64,000 nt of DNA from Rhodospirillales bacterium (lineage in GTDB: Bacteria > Pseudomonadota > Alphaproteobacteria > Rhodospirillales > Thalassospiraceae): NCBI GenBank assembly GCA_019634165.1, contig JAHQVT010000012.1, forward strand, positions 305,528-369,527, read 5' to 3'. Both the position numbers and the translations under genes were made by a program. The notes below the pieces were generated by a model. That model did not search any database. It was not told the origin of the DNA and saw only the letters and a program-made list of their open reading frames with translations. Below, one piece after another: positions 8,521-17,386 of this stretch (position 1 is its first letter; the number at the start of each line of letters is the position of its first letter).

Positions 8521-8994
8521 ATGCATGCGATAGGGGTAAGGGGATTAGCTTGGTGCGCAGTCAGCACCATTGGAAAAATGGGTTTGTGCATGTCTGACCG
8601 GACGATCAGTGCGAAGGATGCCGGGGAAGATACAGGTGAGGACGCAGCGGCTGACTCACCAGAGATGCAAGACCTACCTGATGTTGGATTGGATCGGGAA
8701 ATGGACGCCAATTATTGTTTTGCTGATATCTATGTACGCAATGCCCCATGCTATCTTCAAGGTCTTCTTGGTGACGTGCAAGAACCTGTTCATGGTGAGT
8801 TGCGCGACCCGAACAGAGGCCTTCTGGCCTTCGAAGACGGTGTCTGCGAGATTTCTGCCAGTTCGTCATTTTTGACGGTCGCGATGTCGGCCTCGGATGG
8901 TAAGGGGCTGGATCAAATCCGCGACTATTTCGAAGAAAACCTGCGCCGTATGTCCAAGCAACAAGTGATTGATGTGGATTGGCGAAAGCGATGA
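8521..8994 (+). CDS. Small acidic protein with a DUF2218-like domain
   Basis: An ORF of up to 157 residues. The N-terminal third is acidic and probably disordered (AKDAGEDTGEDAAADSPE). From about residue 65 the pattern ADIYVRNAPCYLQGLLGDV ... GLLAFEDGVCEISA ... GLDQIRDYFEENLRRM ... IDVDWRKR follows the layout of DUF2218, a one-domain family of about 90 residues with unknown function ending in a DW motif. Start choice is uncertain: ATGs at 8521, 8578 and 8590 are all possible and none has a strong ribosome binding site. It stands alone between two terminators and has no functional link to its neighbours. Confidence 0.6.
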   Translation: MHAIGVRGLAWCAVSTIGKMGLCMSDRTISAKDAGEDTGEDAAADSPEMQDLPDVGLDREMDANYCFADIYVRNAPCYLQGLLGDVQEPVHGELRDPNRGLLAFEDGVCEISASSSFLTVAMSASDGKGLDQIRDYFEENLRRMSKQQVIDVDWRKR

Positions 8995-9049
8995 CTAATA
9001 GTCATTAATAAATCTTCCGATTGACCGTATGGTGTGATTGAGTAGGCTT

Positions 9050-9087
9050 AAAACAGGCACAAAGACGGAATGTCTTGTGCCTGTTTT
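9050..9087. terminator. Bidirectional intrinsic terminator
   Basis: A long stem AAAACAGGCAC...GTGCCTGTTTT, with the inner pairs AAGAC/GTCTT, sits between the converging DUF2218-like gene and the monooxygenase gene. T-runs occur on both strands. Confidence 0.82.
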
Positions 9088-9121
9088 CATTTGTGCAGTT
9101 AGAAGCACCTGTAGTTTATGC

Positions 9122-11080
9122 TCAACATGTTGTTTGGTTTTGTTCGGTCAAGATATTGCCAAGAAATGCTGTCAGCTTTTGATGGGCGTTAAGCGGTAGG
9201 ATGTGAGCAATATATTGATCCGGGCGAACCAGAACCATGCAGCCGTGATTGCGATCAATGCCGCGCAAATCAAAAACATCTTTCCCTGATTTCAGATCGG
9301 GGCAGAACATTTTTTCATAATCAACAAGTCCATGACGCCCTTTTTCGGGCAAAAGCAGGCTGGGCATTTGATCAAGTGCTAGATCGCGGTGGTTGTTCTG
9401 TATGACTGCCCGAAGATCAAGAACCCCATCAATGTCATCGCCTTTATGGTTAAAAAGTGTAATGGGGGAAGTGGGCGATGTTTCAAGGAAATGGCACAGA
9501 GCATGAAGTGTTGAACCTTCTTGTCCGCGGTCGTTTTTCGCAGCAAAAGCAAACAGGCGCCAACGACCATCGGCCTTAATACAATGCCCTAATTGCACCG
9601 GCTTCGCGTCGGCTAGCCGAATAACGGGTGCGGAGTGGAAGCGCATGCCAATGACAAGCCCCTTTGCCAGATCCTGATGGGTATCGGGCCCGGTCAGGAC
9701 GGATGGCGTATATTGCGTGGCGGTGCCAGCGGTAAAGCGACCCTGCTGGATGAAGTATTGCTGGAATTCCTTTGGATCGACGCCATTGCTATCATCCTTG
9801 CCATCTTCGTTCGGGCGGGCGCTGAACATCTTGGCGAACTTGCCGTCAAAATCGATCAGTTCCTTGGCAATCGCCTGACGTTCTTCGGAATAGCTGTGGA
9901 GGATTTCCGGCTTGATCCGGCCTTCCAGAACACCCGCCAGCTTCCAGCCAAGGTTAAAGGTATCCTGCATTGAAACATTCATGCCCTGACCGGCCTTCGG
10001 GCTGTGCGTGTGGCAGGCATCACCGGCAATAAACACGTTCGGAATACGGGTGGCGGAGGCCTCGCCATTGAGGTTGTCGAACTTGTCGCACAGGCGCTGG
10101 CCGATCTCGTAAACCGACCACCAGGCGATTTCCTTCACATCCAGCGTATAGGGATGCAGGATGCGCTGTGCGGCGGCAATGAGATGGTCGGATGTGATGT
10201 TGCGGCTGGCAACGCGTTCGCCCTCGGCCAGTTTGTCGAGTTCGACATATAATCGCACCAGATAGCCACCTTCGCGCGGGATGATCAGGACATTGCCCTC
10301 AGTGGCGGAATGAATGGTGGCCTTTTTGCGGATATCGGGGAAGTCCGTCACACACAGCACATCCATCACCCCCCATGCCTGATGGGCAGAATCACCGCGA
10401 AGCTCACGACCAAGCGATTTACGCACCGCACTTCGCGCCCCGTCACACCCCACGACATAGCGTGCCTTAACAGTTTCACGCTGCCCGGCATGGTCGGGGT
10501 CAGTGCGCTCAAGCGTCACAGTCACCGGGTGGCTGGGGCTGCTTTTGGTGCCGGCCTTGGGATCAATCGCGACATCGATGACTTGCCGGGAATAATCGGT
10601 TTCCAGACGGTTCGGCGCATTGCGCATGACATCAAGATAGAAATCATGCACCCGCGCCTGGTTCAGGATCACATGCGGGAATTCCGACAGGCCGTCCTCG
10701 GTATCCTGAATGGTGTCGGTCCGCGCAATCTTGCTGCGATCCGTCGGATCCGGCTTCCAGAAGGAAACCTCATTGACCCAATAGGCTTCTTTCAAGACCC
10801 GCTCGGCAAAACCGAATGCATTGAACATCTCGATCGTGCGGCATGCAATGCCATCGGCCTGTCCCAGTTCCATCGGACCATCTTTCTGATCAACGATGCG
10901 GGTCGTGATGTTGGGAAAGGCGGCCAACTGGGCGGCAAGGGTTAGCCCTGCCGGGCCGTTGCCAACAATCAGAACGTCCAATTCGTTTGGCAGGGTATCG
11001 CCCTGCAACGCGTCACTGGCCGTGTTGGCCGGTTCGATGGTCGGGTCACCGGCACGAAAACCGTCGAGATGGAATTGCAT
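9122..11080 (-). CDS. mobA: FAD-dependent aromatic hydroxylase, likely 3-hydroxybenzoate 4-monooxygenase (MobA-like)
   Basis: A 652-residue flavoprotein of the phenol 2-monooxygenase/PheA group. The N-terminus has the FAD dinucleotide motif VLIVGNGPAGLTLAAQL (about residues 36-52); the DG motif GCDGARSAVR follows mid-protein, and GDACHTHSPKAGQGMN is the second FAD block. The last about 170 residues match the thioredoxin-like C-terminal domain of this group. Length and the divergent MarR gene match the known mobA-mobR arrangement of Comamonas testosteroni, where MobA makes protocatechuate from 3-hydroxybenzoate. Protocatechuate would feed the 4,5-cleavage enzymes encoded at 562-3024. The ATG at 11080 has GGAGGAAC just upstream. 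Phenol or another hydroxybenzoate remain possible substrates. Confidence 0.78.
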   Translation of the reverse strand: MQFHLDGFRAGDPTIEPANTASDALQGDTLPNELDVLIVGNGPAGLTLAAQLAAFPNITTRIVDQKDGPMELGQADGIACRTIEMFNAFGFAERVLKEAYWVNEVSFWKPDPTDRSKIARTDTIQDTEDGLSEFPHVILNQARVHDFYLDVMRNAPNRLETDYSRQVIDVAIDPKAGTKSSPSHPVTVTLERTDPDHAGQRETVKARYVVGCDGARSAVRKSLGRELRGDSAHQAWGVMDVLCVTDFPDIRKKATIHSATEGNVLIIPREGGYLVRLYVELDKLAEGERVASRNITSDHLIAAAQRILHPYTLDVKEIAWWSVYEIGQRLCDKFDNLNGEASATRIPNVFIAGDACHTHSPKAGQGMNVSMQDTFNLGWKLAGVLEGRIKPEILHSYSEERQAIAKELIDFDGKFAKMFSARPNEDGKDDSNGVDPKEFQQYFIQQGRFTAGTATQYTPSVLTGPDTHQDLAKGLVIGMRFHSAPVIRLADAKPVQLGHCIKADGRWRLFAFAAKNDRGQEGSTLHALCHFLETSPTSPITLFNHKGDDIDGVLDLRAVIQNNHRDLALDQMPSLLLPEKGRHGLVDYEKMFCPDLKSGKDVFDLRGIDRNHGCMVLVRPDQYIAHILPLNAHQKLTAFLGNILTEQNQTTC

Positions 11081-11158
11081 GATTGTTCCTCCGAATTGGA
11101 CAAATCTCCGAAGTTGCGAAATAACAGGCACTACGGATTGTTATATAATTTGTGTACT

Positions 11159-11180
11159 AATGATAAGTATGCTTACTATT
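11159..11180. promoter_or_regulatory. Candidate MarR operator in the monooxygenase-MarR intergenic region
   Basis: A 22-base imperfect palindrome is centred on TAAGTATGCTTA (11164-11175). It lies 41 bases before the MarR start and 79 before the divergent monooxygenase start. Its size and symmetry are those of MarR-family operators. Confidence 0.5.
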
Positions 11181-11220
11181 AATCGGGCTGTCAAGATAAC
11201 GGCCCGATCAGGAGGTGCGC

Positions 11221-11688
11221 GTGAGTGAAGTTGATCAGATGGCAGGCCATCTTATCCGGCGTTTTCAACAGATTGCCGTGGCAATCTTCCACGCCGAGGT
11301 CGCCAAGACCGGGATCGACCTGACCCCGGTGCAATACGCCGCCATGGCCAAAATCGCCGAGATTGATGGCGTCGATCAGGCGACTCTGGCTGGCCTGATC
11401 GCTTATGACCGTGCGACCATCACCGGTGTTGTCGACCGTCTGGTTCAAAAAGGCTACATCGAACGCGTTGTCAGCACCCGCGACCGCCGTGCGCGCGAAC
11501 TGCACCTGACGGATCAGGGCCGCGACACCTTCGCCAAGGTCAGTCCGGCCGTGCAGCAAGCACAACAAAACATGTTGGCGGGGCTTGATGGGGCAGAGCA
11601 ATCAGAGCTAATGCGTTTGATGGCGAAGGCTATTGCTGCCGGGAATGAGCAGAGTAGGGCGCCGTTGCAAGTGAGGCGGGATGGTTGA
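11221..11688 (+). CDS. MarR-family transcriptional regulator (MobR-like)
   Basis: A 155-residue winged-helix protein. The recognition region ATLAGLIAYDRATITGVVDRLVQKGYIER and the wing STRDRRARELHLTDQGRD are characteristic of MarR. The start is the GTG at 11221, since AGGAGG ends five bases before it; a second in-frame GTG six bases upstream overlaps that site. It is divergent from the MobA-like monooxygenase, whose expression it most likely controls by releasing DNA on binding an aromatic acid, as known for MobR. The effector is not determined by sequence. Confidence 0.85.
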   Translation: MSEVDQMAGHLIRRFQQIAVAIFHAEVAKTGIDLTPVQYAAMAKIAEIDGVDQATLAGLIAYDRATITGVVDRLVQKGYIERVVSTRDRRARELHLTDQGRDTFAKVSPAVQQAQQNMLAGLDGAEQSELMRLMAKAIAAGNEQSRAPLQVRRDG

Positions 11689-11708
11689 TATTCGGAGATG
11701 TTTGGGCA

Positions 11709-12464
11709 TCAGTCAGCGCTTCTAAACTTCTCCAACAGAAACCAACACATATTCAAAGAAAAGGAGCGGCCTAAACGAACCATTTGGTCCTCTGGTATGC
11801 CAATGTTGCGATGACTTCCAGGGCTCAGGAAGTGGTATACGCCAGCTAAACCTCTCTCATGTTCGACCGATATAAACTGATTTGATTTTAGAAAAGAAAG
11901 TAGCTCGCCCCATCGGTGAGGTGCATTTTGACCAAAAGTGCTTATAGCGATTGTCCGCGCAAGTGTTTCAAGAGCCACTCGCATCCCGTTTAAGCAAGCG
12001 TTATAATCTGGCGGTGAGGATCTAAATGCATCCGTAGATCGTTGGATTCTGGAGATGATTTCAGCTGCGTCAGGGAGCTCTGAGGTTTTAAGTGCCTTGA
12101 TCAAGTCATCGTCAATTGGGCTAGTGTCGCCAATGGTTGGATCAATAGTGGACAGTTGATCGTCCTCAACAAGGTACCCATCAAGTAACAAGCACTGTCT
12201 CAAGTCGTTCCAGCGCTCATCAAATTTGTTTTTCGGTGAGATCCTGCTGCGCAGATCGTTTTTGGTCCCAACGCATTCCCTGAGAATTGATAGGCACCTA
12301 TCATCTTCAATATACTCGAATGTTTGGTGCAGTTCCGTTAGTAAGTTCCCTTGGTAATCGCAACAAAATGATTCGCCATACTTTTTGAGCAGTACATTGC
12401 AAACATCTACCGGCTGCAGGGCAATAAACTGCACCAACGAAAGACGTGCCCTAGTGCTAAGCAT
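11709..12464 (-). CDS. Hypothetical protein, HEPN-like C-terminus
   Basis: A 251-residue protein I do not recognise. Its base composition is more A/T-rich than the flanking catabolic genes. The N-terminal half is charged and helical. The C-terminal half has ACLNGMRVALETLARTIA, a Trp-containing GELLSFLKS block, and the ending VYHFLSPGSHRNIG...LGRSFSLNMCWFLLEKF. That order (helical bundle, then a G-[AS]-H-R loop, then a final helix) resembles HEPN-type and abortive-infection-associated C-terminal domains, but this is a weak resemblance. No partner toxin, nuclease or antitoxin gene adjoins it. Its context, beside a decayed LysR copy and another orphan gene, suggests acquired DNA. Confidence 0.6.
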   Translation of the reverse strand: MLSTRARLSLVQFIALQPVDVCNVLLKKYGESFCCDYQGNLLTELHQTFEYIEDDRCLSILRECVGTKNDLRSRISPKNKFDERWNDLRQCLLLDGYLVEDDQLSTIDPTIGDTSPIDDDLIKALKTSELPDAAEIISRIQRSTDAFRSSPPDYNACLNGMRVALETLARTIAISTFGQNAPHRWGELLSFLKSNQFISVEHERGLAGVYHFLSPGSHRNIGIPEDQMVRLGRSFSLNMCWFLLEKFRSAD

Positions 12465-12545
12465 AACAAGCTCCTTGCAGCCTCATGGTTTGTCGATAAC
12501 GCGACAAGTTTAGTTGATTGAGTGTTGAATATGAACTGAGGCTTG

Positions 12546-12998
12546 TTAGCTGTAGGTGATAAACTTTTCCCGAGCCCTGCGCGCGACCCGAGTGATATGC
12601 TCCGCAATCGCAGCAACACTCCGCGTGTCCTTGGTATCCGGATGCTGGAGCATCCAGTAATTCCGGGTGAAGCGGATTTCCGGCAGCAGGCGAACGAGGT
12701 CCGGGATGCCTTCGGTGGCGTAGTCTTGCAGGATGCCGATGCCATATCCGTTGCGCACCGCTTCCATCTGGACGGCCACGCTGCCGCATTCAAAGCGGGG
12801 TTTCATCAGCTTGCCAAGACGCGAGGCGTAATCAAGCGCACGGCTGTAAATTAGGTCTTCGATATGGGTGACAAACAGTCGGTCTGTCAGGTCAGCCTCG
12901 GTCTCGACCGCGCCAAAGCGTTCAATTTAGGATTTGGTGGCGTAGACGCTAACCGTGTAGTCGGTGAGTTTGCGGATCACTAGCCAGCCCTGTTTTGG
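12546..12998 (-). pseudogene. Remnant of a LysR-family gene, paralogous to the LysR gene at 13691
   Basis: The fragment matches the C-terminal half of the intact LysR gene at 13691-14578 in the same orientation, with nearly identical protein over the last 85 residues ([39 protein letters not shown]). The equivalent of SYIERFG contains a TAA stop at 12927-12929 (Tyr codon TAT changed to TAA). Similarity stops abruptly near 12998, and the HTH half is missing. The two copies differ at many silent sites, so this is not a fresh duplication. It is a broken paralogue whose own downstream end (REKFITYS) differs from the intact gene. Confidence 0.88.
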
Positions 12999-13175
12999 TG
13001 TTCTTTGGTGTCGACTGCGCTTTTCGTCAAGTTGCTTTCCTTATCCAAGAGGGTGAAAAAATGCTTGTGACAAAAACATATTGACATTTAGTCAAGGGTA
13101 TTTATTTTCATAGAAAGTTCAGTCGTTAATTTGCGTTGAGTTGCCGATCTTGTGATGTTTTTTGGGAGCTAGAAA

Positions 13176-13640
13176 ATGGACGAATTTGATAAAGTTCGTA
13201 GTATGAGGGATACGGCAATCACATCTCGTACCCATAACGAAAGACTAAGGTGTGGATTTCTATCTTTGCTTAGCTTGAATAATAACAGTGCCATAAACTG
13301 GGACAAAATAGAGGAACCTAACAGAATGGTTCTCAGGGCACTTTTAGATGCTTGGGGAGATGGTAAGTTAAGGAGAGGAAGGCCCAAAGGGGGGATAATT
13401 GTTTTGGATCAACGATCCCGTGACCTGCTACGCCGCTTGGCAGTAGTAGGTGATCCATGCGAAGAAAGCCAAAAACACTGGTCCGATGAGGCTATTAAAC
13501 ACTTCAGCACAGACATGAAGATGTTCAAATATTTGATCGCCTCAGGTTGGATCATTTTGATGCCAGACGAACAACTAAACCATTGGGTTCTTAAACGGAC
13601 AACGGTGGGAACAAAAGCTGTAATCAATACGTTTTTCTGA
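13176..13640 (+). CDS. Hypothetical protein (154 aa), unrecognised
   Basis: An ORF starting MDEFDKVRSMRDTAITSRTHN with an upstream GGGAGC. The protein is basic, with no signal peptide or membrane segment. Features: LRRGRPKGGIIVLDQRSRDLL, a basic stretch that could touch nucleic acid, and a C-terminal hydrophobic strand YLIASGWIILMPDE. I recognise no domain. Its codons are markedly more A/T-rich than those of mmsA next door, and it lies between the decayed and the intact LysR copies, which points to an inserted segment. It could be an orphan gene from a mobile element whose other parts are gone. Confidence 0.5.
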   Translation: MDEFDKVRSMRDTAITSRTHNERLRCGFLSLLSLNNNSAINWDKIEEPNRMVLRALLDAWGDGKLRRGRPKGGIIVLDQRSRDLLRRLAVVGDPCEESQKHWSDEAIKHFSTDMKMFKYLIASGWIILMPDEQLNHWVLKRTTVGTKAVINTFF

Positions 13641-13690
13641 CCGCAATTTTGGGTGTGCAGGCTCTTTATGCTATATTTCAAAGGCGCGAG

Positions 13691-14578
13691 TTAGTCTGCT
13701 ATAAATCGCCGCTTTGCTGAGCTAGCCAGATGTTTTATGTGTTCTGCCACGGTCGCAACACTCCGCGTGTCCTTTGTGTCCGGGTGCTGGAGCATCCAGT
13801 AGTTACGGGTGAAGCGGATTTCGGGGAGCAGGCGAACGAGGTCGGGGATGCCTTCGGTGGCGTAGTCGTGCAGGATGCCGATGCCATATCCGTTGCGCAC
13901 AGCCTCCATCTGGGCCACCACGCTGCCGCATTCAAAGCGACGTTTCATCAGCTTGCCAAGCCGGGCGGCGTAATCAAGCGCGCGGCTGTAAATCAGATCT
14001 TCGATATGGGTGACAAACAGGCGATCTGTCAGGTCGGCCTCGGTTTCAACCGCGCCAAAGCGTTCGATATAGGATTTGCTGGCATAAACACTGAGTGTGT
14101 AGTCGGTGAGTTTGCTGATCACCAGACGTCCCTGTTTGGGGCGATCGAGTGTGATGGCGATATCGGCTTCTCGTTGAGATAGGGAAAATGTGCGTGGCAG
14201 CGGGACCAGCTGGATGACAAGGTCCGGGTGGTTTGACGCAAAGTGAGCCAACTCACTTGCCAGAAAGTAGTTGCCCAATCCATCGGGGACGCCGACGCGG
14301 ACAGTGCCGCTTATGAGCTCAGACTGGTTGGAAACGGCCGTGCCCGCCCGCAGGAAAGCAGATTCAGCGGCCTCTGCCGCCTGCATCAATTCTCGTCCTG
14401 CCGGGGTCAGGTCCGATCCGGTGGTGCGCCGTTCGATCAGTTTGGTGCCAAGTTCCTTTTCAAGGGCGGTCAGTTGCCGCCCCACCGTTGCGTGGTTGAG
14501 GCCAAGCTGATGGGCAGCAGCAAGGATCTGGCCCTGCCGGGCGACAGCAAGAAAGATACGGAAACGGTCCCAATCCAT
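13691..14578 (-). CDS. LysR-family transcriptional regulator divergent from mmsA
   Basis: A 295-residue LysR protein of ordinary size. HTH_1 covers residues about 1-60 ([31 protein letters not shown]), and the effector domain follows from about residue 90. The signature [17 protein letters not shown] is typical of the subgroup found beside CoA-acylating aldehyde dehydrogenase genes. It reads away from mmsA across a 184-base gap, so it probably regulates that gene. A broken paralogue lies just downstream at 12546-12998. No clear T-N11-A site was fixed in the gap. Confidence 0.85.
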   Translation of the reverse strand: MDWDRFRIFLAVARQGQILAAAHQLGLNHATVGRQLTALEKELGTKLIERRTTGSDLTPAGRELMQAAEAAESAFLRAGTAVSNQSELISGTVRVGVPDGLGNYFLASELAHFASNHPDLVIQLVPLPRTFSLSQREADIAITLDRPKQGRLVISKLTDYTLSVYASKSYIERFGAVETEADLTDRLFVTHIEDLIYSRALDYAARLGKLMKRRFECGSVVAQMEAVRNGYGIGILHDYATEGIPDLVRLLPEIRFTRNYWMLQHPDTKDTRSVATVAEHIKHLASSAKRRFIAD

Positions 14579-14762
14579 GGCGGGTGTAATCCTGTAGTGG
14601 CTTTAATTTTTGCACATCGAATTTGCGAAAATGATAATTGATGTGCATCCCTGTGCATAGTCATAATGCGATCAAGTTAGTTGGGGATAACACCCCCAAC
14701 TTATATTAAGATCGTCTATTAAGATCGTCCCACCGATCATCAGGTTTATCGGGAGAAACCCA

Positions 14763-16262
14763 ATGACAACCCAACTGACCCACTACATCAATGGCAAACG
14801 CGTTGCCGGTACGTCCGGTCGTTCGGCACCGGTTTTTAACCCGGCAACGGGCGCACAAAGTGCGACGGTTGATCTTGCGTCCAAATCCGAAGTCCGCGCT
14901 GCTGTTGAATCCGCCGTCGCCGTGCGCGATGAATGGGCCAATACAACCCCGCTGCGCCGTTCGCGTATCTTGAACAAATTCCTTGGCATTCTGGAAGATC
15001 GCGCCGAAGAACTGGCAGCGGCCATTACCGCCGAACACGGTAAGGTTCTTTCCGATGCGTTGGGTGAAGTCACCCGAGGGATCGAGGTTGTTGAATTTGC
15101 AACCGGCGCACCGCAGTTGCTTAAGGGTGAGTTCACCGAAAATGTCGGCACCAAGGTTGATAGCCATTCCGTGCGTCAGCCGTTGGGTATCGTTGCCGGT
15201 ATCACGCCGTTTAACTTCCCGGCGATGGTGCCGATGTGGATGTTCCCGGTCGCCCTTGCATGCGGCAACTGCTTTATCCTGAAGCCGTCTGAGCGCGATC
15301 CGTCCGCTGCACTTTTGTTGGCAGAATGGCTGACCGAAGCAGGCCTTCCGAATGGCGTGTTCAACGTTGTTCAGGGCGACAAAGAAGCCGTCGATGCATT
15401 GCTGTTTGATCCGGACGTGACCGCAATCAGCTTTGTCGGTTCGACCCCGATTGCCAAATACATCTATGAAACCGCAACCGCACAGGGCAAGCGTTGTCAG
15501 GCACTTGGTGGTGCGAAAAACCACATGATCATTATGCCTGATGCCGATATGGATCAGGCGGTTGATGCTTTGATGGGCGCTGCTTACGGTTCAGCCGGTG
15601 AGCGTTGCATGGCGATTTCTGTCGCCGTTCCGGTTGGCAAAGAAACCGCTGATACGCTGGTTGAAAAGCTCGTACCGCGCATCAATGAATTGCGCGTTGC
15701 GCCGGGCACCGATCCGGCTGCTGAAATGGGCCCACTTGTGACCGCAGCACATCGTGACAAGGTTGTGGGTTACATCGACAAGGGTGTCGAAGAAGGTGCC
15801 AAACTGGTTGTTGATGGCCGTGGTATCAATCTTCAGGGTTACGAAGAAGGTTACTTCGTCGGTGGGACGCTGTTTGATGACGTCACCCCGGATATGAGCA
15901 TCTATAAAGAAGAAATCTTTGGCCCGGTTCTTTCGGTTGTCCGTGCGGATGATTATGAAACTGCTGCCAACCTTGTTGATAGCCATGAATATGGCAACGG
16001 AACTGCGATCTTTACCCGTGATGGCGATACGGCACGCGAATTTGCCGCCCGTACCCAGACCGGTATGGTTGGTATCAACGTGCCGATCCCGGTTCCGATG
16101 GCCTTCCATTCATTTGGTGGTTGGAAAGCATCGCTGTTTGGCGATCATCACATGCATGGTCCAGAAGGTGTGCGTTTCTACACCAAGCTGAAAACCATTA
16201 CTTCGCGCTGGCCAACCGGCATTCGCAAGGGTGCTGAATTTGTCATGCCGACAATGAAATAA
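14763..16262 (+). CDS. mmsA: Methylmalonate-semialdehyde dehydrogenase (CoA-acylating)
   Basis: A 499-residue ALDH6-type enzyme. It has FNPATGAQ at the N-terminus, [16 protein letters not shown] in the cofactor-binding half, the NAD-loop [12 protein letters not shown], and the catalytic Cys282 in [12 protein letters not shown]. The class lacks the usual general-base Glu, replaced here in the ALGGAKNH segment. It converts malonate or methylmalonate semialdehyde to acetyl- or propionyl-CoA with NAD+ and CoA, in valine, myo-inositol, beta-alanine or thymine catabolism. GGGAGAAACCCA precedes the ATG. It stands alone with a LysR gene divergent and a strong terminator behind, so its pathway here is not fixed by context. 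Confidence 0.93.
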   Translation: MTTQLTHYINGKRVAGTSGRSAPVFNPATGAQSATVDLASKSEVRAAVESAVAVRDEWANTTPLRRSRILNKFLGILEDRAEELAAAITAEHGKVLSDALGEVTRGIEVVEFATGAPQLLKGEFTENVGTKVDSHSVRQPLGIVAGITPFNFPAMVPMWMFPVALACGNCFILKPSERDPSAALLLAEWLTEAGLPNGVFNVVQGDKEAVDALLFDPDVTAISFVGSTPIAKYIYETATAQGKRCQALGGAKNHMIIMPDADMDQAVDALMGAAYGSAGERCMAISVAVPVGKETADTLVEKLVPRINELRVAPGTDPAAEMGPLVTAAHRDKVVGYIDKGVEEGAKLVVDGRGINLQGYEEGYFVGGTLFDDVTPDMSIYKEEIFGPVLSVVRADDYETAANLVDSHEYGNGTAIFTRDGDTAREFAARTQTGMVGINVPIPVPMAFHSFGGWKASLFGDHHMHGPEGVRFYTKLKTITSRWPTGIRKGAEFVMPTMK

Positions 16263-16286
16263 GCTTTGCGATCATCGCACGAAAAG

Positions 16287-16316
16287 AAAGGCGGGCAGAT
16301 TATCTGCCCGCCTTTT
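16287..16316. terminator. Bidirectional intrinsic terminator after mmsA
   Basis: The stem AAAGGCGGGCAGA / TCTGCCCGCCTTT closes a tetraloop TTAT and ends in T-rich DNA. It separates mmsA from the converging nitrate operon. Confidence 0.9.
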
Positions 16317-16375
16317 AGTTTGTGTGGACCACAGGGAGCCGTGGGTCCACCGGGGGGTAATAAAATTGCGGCGTA

Positions 16376-17386
16376 TTAATGCGCTGTTGGATGGGTCAAT
16401 GTCACAATATTGAACCCCTGACGGGCAAAGATTTTTGCCTGTTGCGCAAGGTTTTCGCGTTTTTGGGTTGGGTTTGCGTCCGCATCAATTTGACCAATGG
16501 AAATGACCGTGGCATCGCGCCGCGCAAGGGTCAGGATTTCATCAGCAACATCATCTTCGTGGAAAACGATATCCGCCGTTTCAATCGCGCGTGCAATCCC
16601 GTGCGGCAGATCAAATGCGGTATCAACATGAAGTTCGGCCATCATGGTTTGCCCACCGGGAACCGTCGCACTGCTGCCATCTGGCACGAATTGGCGTAAC
16701 GCCAGATCAATATCTTCCGGCCCAATGGATTTTGGGCTGCGGACTTGCAAGCCGCGCTGGAAGAAATGCGTCCAGAACCGTTGGCGTGACACATTGTCAT
16801 GTAAATGATCAGCAACTTTTTGCCGCGCATCGCGCGCAATGCGGGCCAGTTGCGACATGGTTGCCGGAAGAACGGTTTCAAGCCGCTGGCGAATGATGCG
16901 TGCCAAGGCCGGTGCACAAGCCCCGGTCGAAATCGTGATCATGACTGGGGATCGATCAAGGATCGCGGGCACGATAAAATCACAAAGCGGGGTTTTATCC
17001 ACCACGTTCAAAAGGATGTTGCGTCGTTTGGTCGCGGCCTGTACCCGTCCCGTCAAATATGGATCATCAGAGGCGTCAAACACCATCGCGGCCCCATTAA
17101 CCATGGTGTCAACGAAGGGCATGCTTTCCCAAACAATGCGCCCTTCGTCCACCATCACGGCGATGTCGTCACAGATTTCGGCTGCGACGACCGTGATTAA
17201 GGCTTGGCTTCGGATCAGAATGCGCAGCTTGCCTGCCGCGACTTCACCACCGCCAAGAACCAGTACCTTTTTCCCGGTGACATGGATGAATGCCGGAAAA
17301 TAGGCGAAGTTTTCCGATGGGTCGGGCAATGTGCCGTTGCCCGTTTCCAAAGCATGATTATTCTGCGGCGCGCGGTAGTGCGTCAT
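16376..17386 (-). CDS. cysG: Siroheme synthase-like protein: precorrin-2 dehydrogenase/ferrochelatase domain with a shortened C-terminus
   Basis: A 336-residue protein. Residues about 25-130 are the CysG N-terminal Rossmann domain (KVLVLGGGEVAAGKLRIL, then VFDASDDPYLTGRVQAATK), which oxidises precorrin-2 and inserts iron to make siroheme, the NirB cofactor. The central dimerisation part (about 135-225) follows. After that only about 85 residues remain, of which HGIARAIETADIVFHEDDVADEILTLARRDATVISIGQ resembles the first helices of the SAM uroporphyrinogen methyltransferase domain; the rest of the 240-residue domain is absent. Full CysG is about 457 aa. The ATG at 17386 has AAGGAGATT upstream and lies inside the end of the reductase gene (29-base overlap). 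Confidence 0.8.
   Translation of the reverse strand: MTHYRAPQNNHALETGNGTLPDPSENFAYFPAFIHVTGKKVLVLGGGEVAAGKLRILIRSQALITVVAAEICDDIAVMVDEGRIVWESMPFVDTMVNGAAMVFDASDDPYLTGRVQAATKRRNILLNVVDKTPLCDFIVPAILDRSPVMITISTGACAPALARIIRQRLETVLPATMSQLARIARDARQKVADHLHDNVSRQRFWTHFFQRGLQVRSPKSIGPEDIDLALRQFVPDGSSATVPGGQTMMAELHVDTAFDLPHGIARAIETADIVFHEDDVADEILTLARRDATVISIGQIDADANPTQKRENLAQQAKIFARQGFNIVTLTHPTAH

Noticed and set aside
11709-13690. A transposon or integron as source of the islet
   Set aside because: No transposase, integrase, terminal inverted repeats or target-site duplication could be found around the segment.
14706-15524. A 272-codon frame antisense to mmsA, and similar long antisense frames elsewhere
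   Set aside because: The mmsA frame carries all family motifs and the catalytic Cys; the antisense product has no recognisable features.
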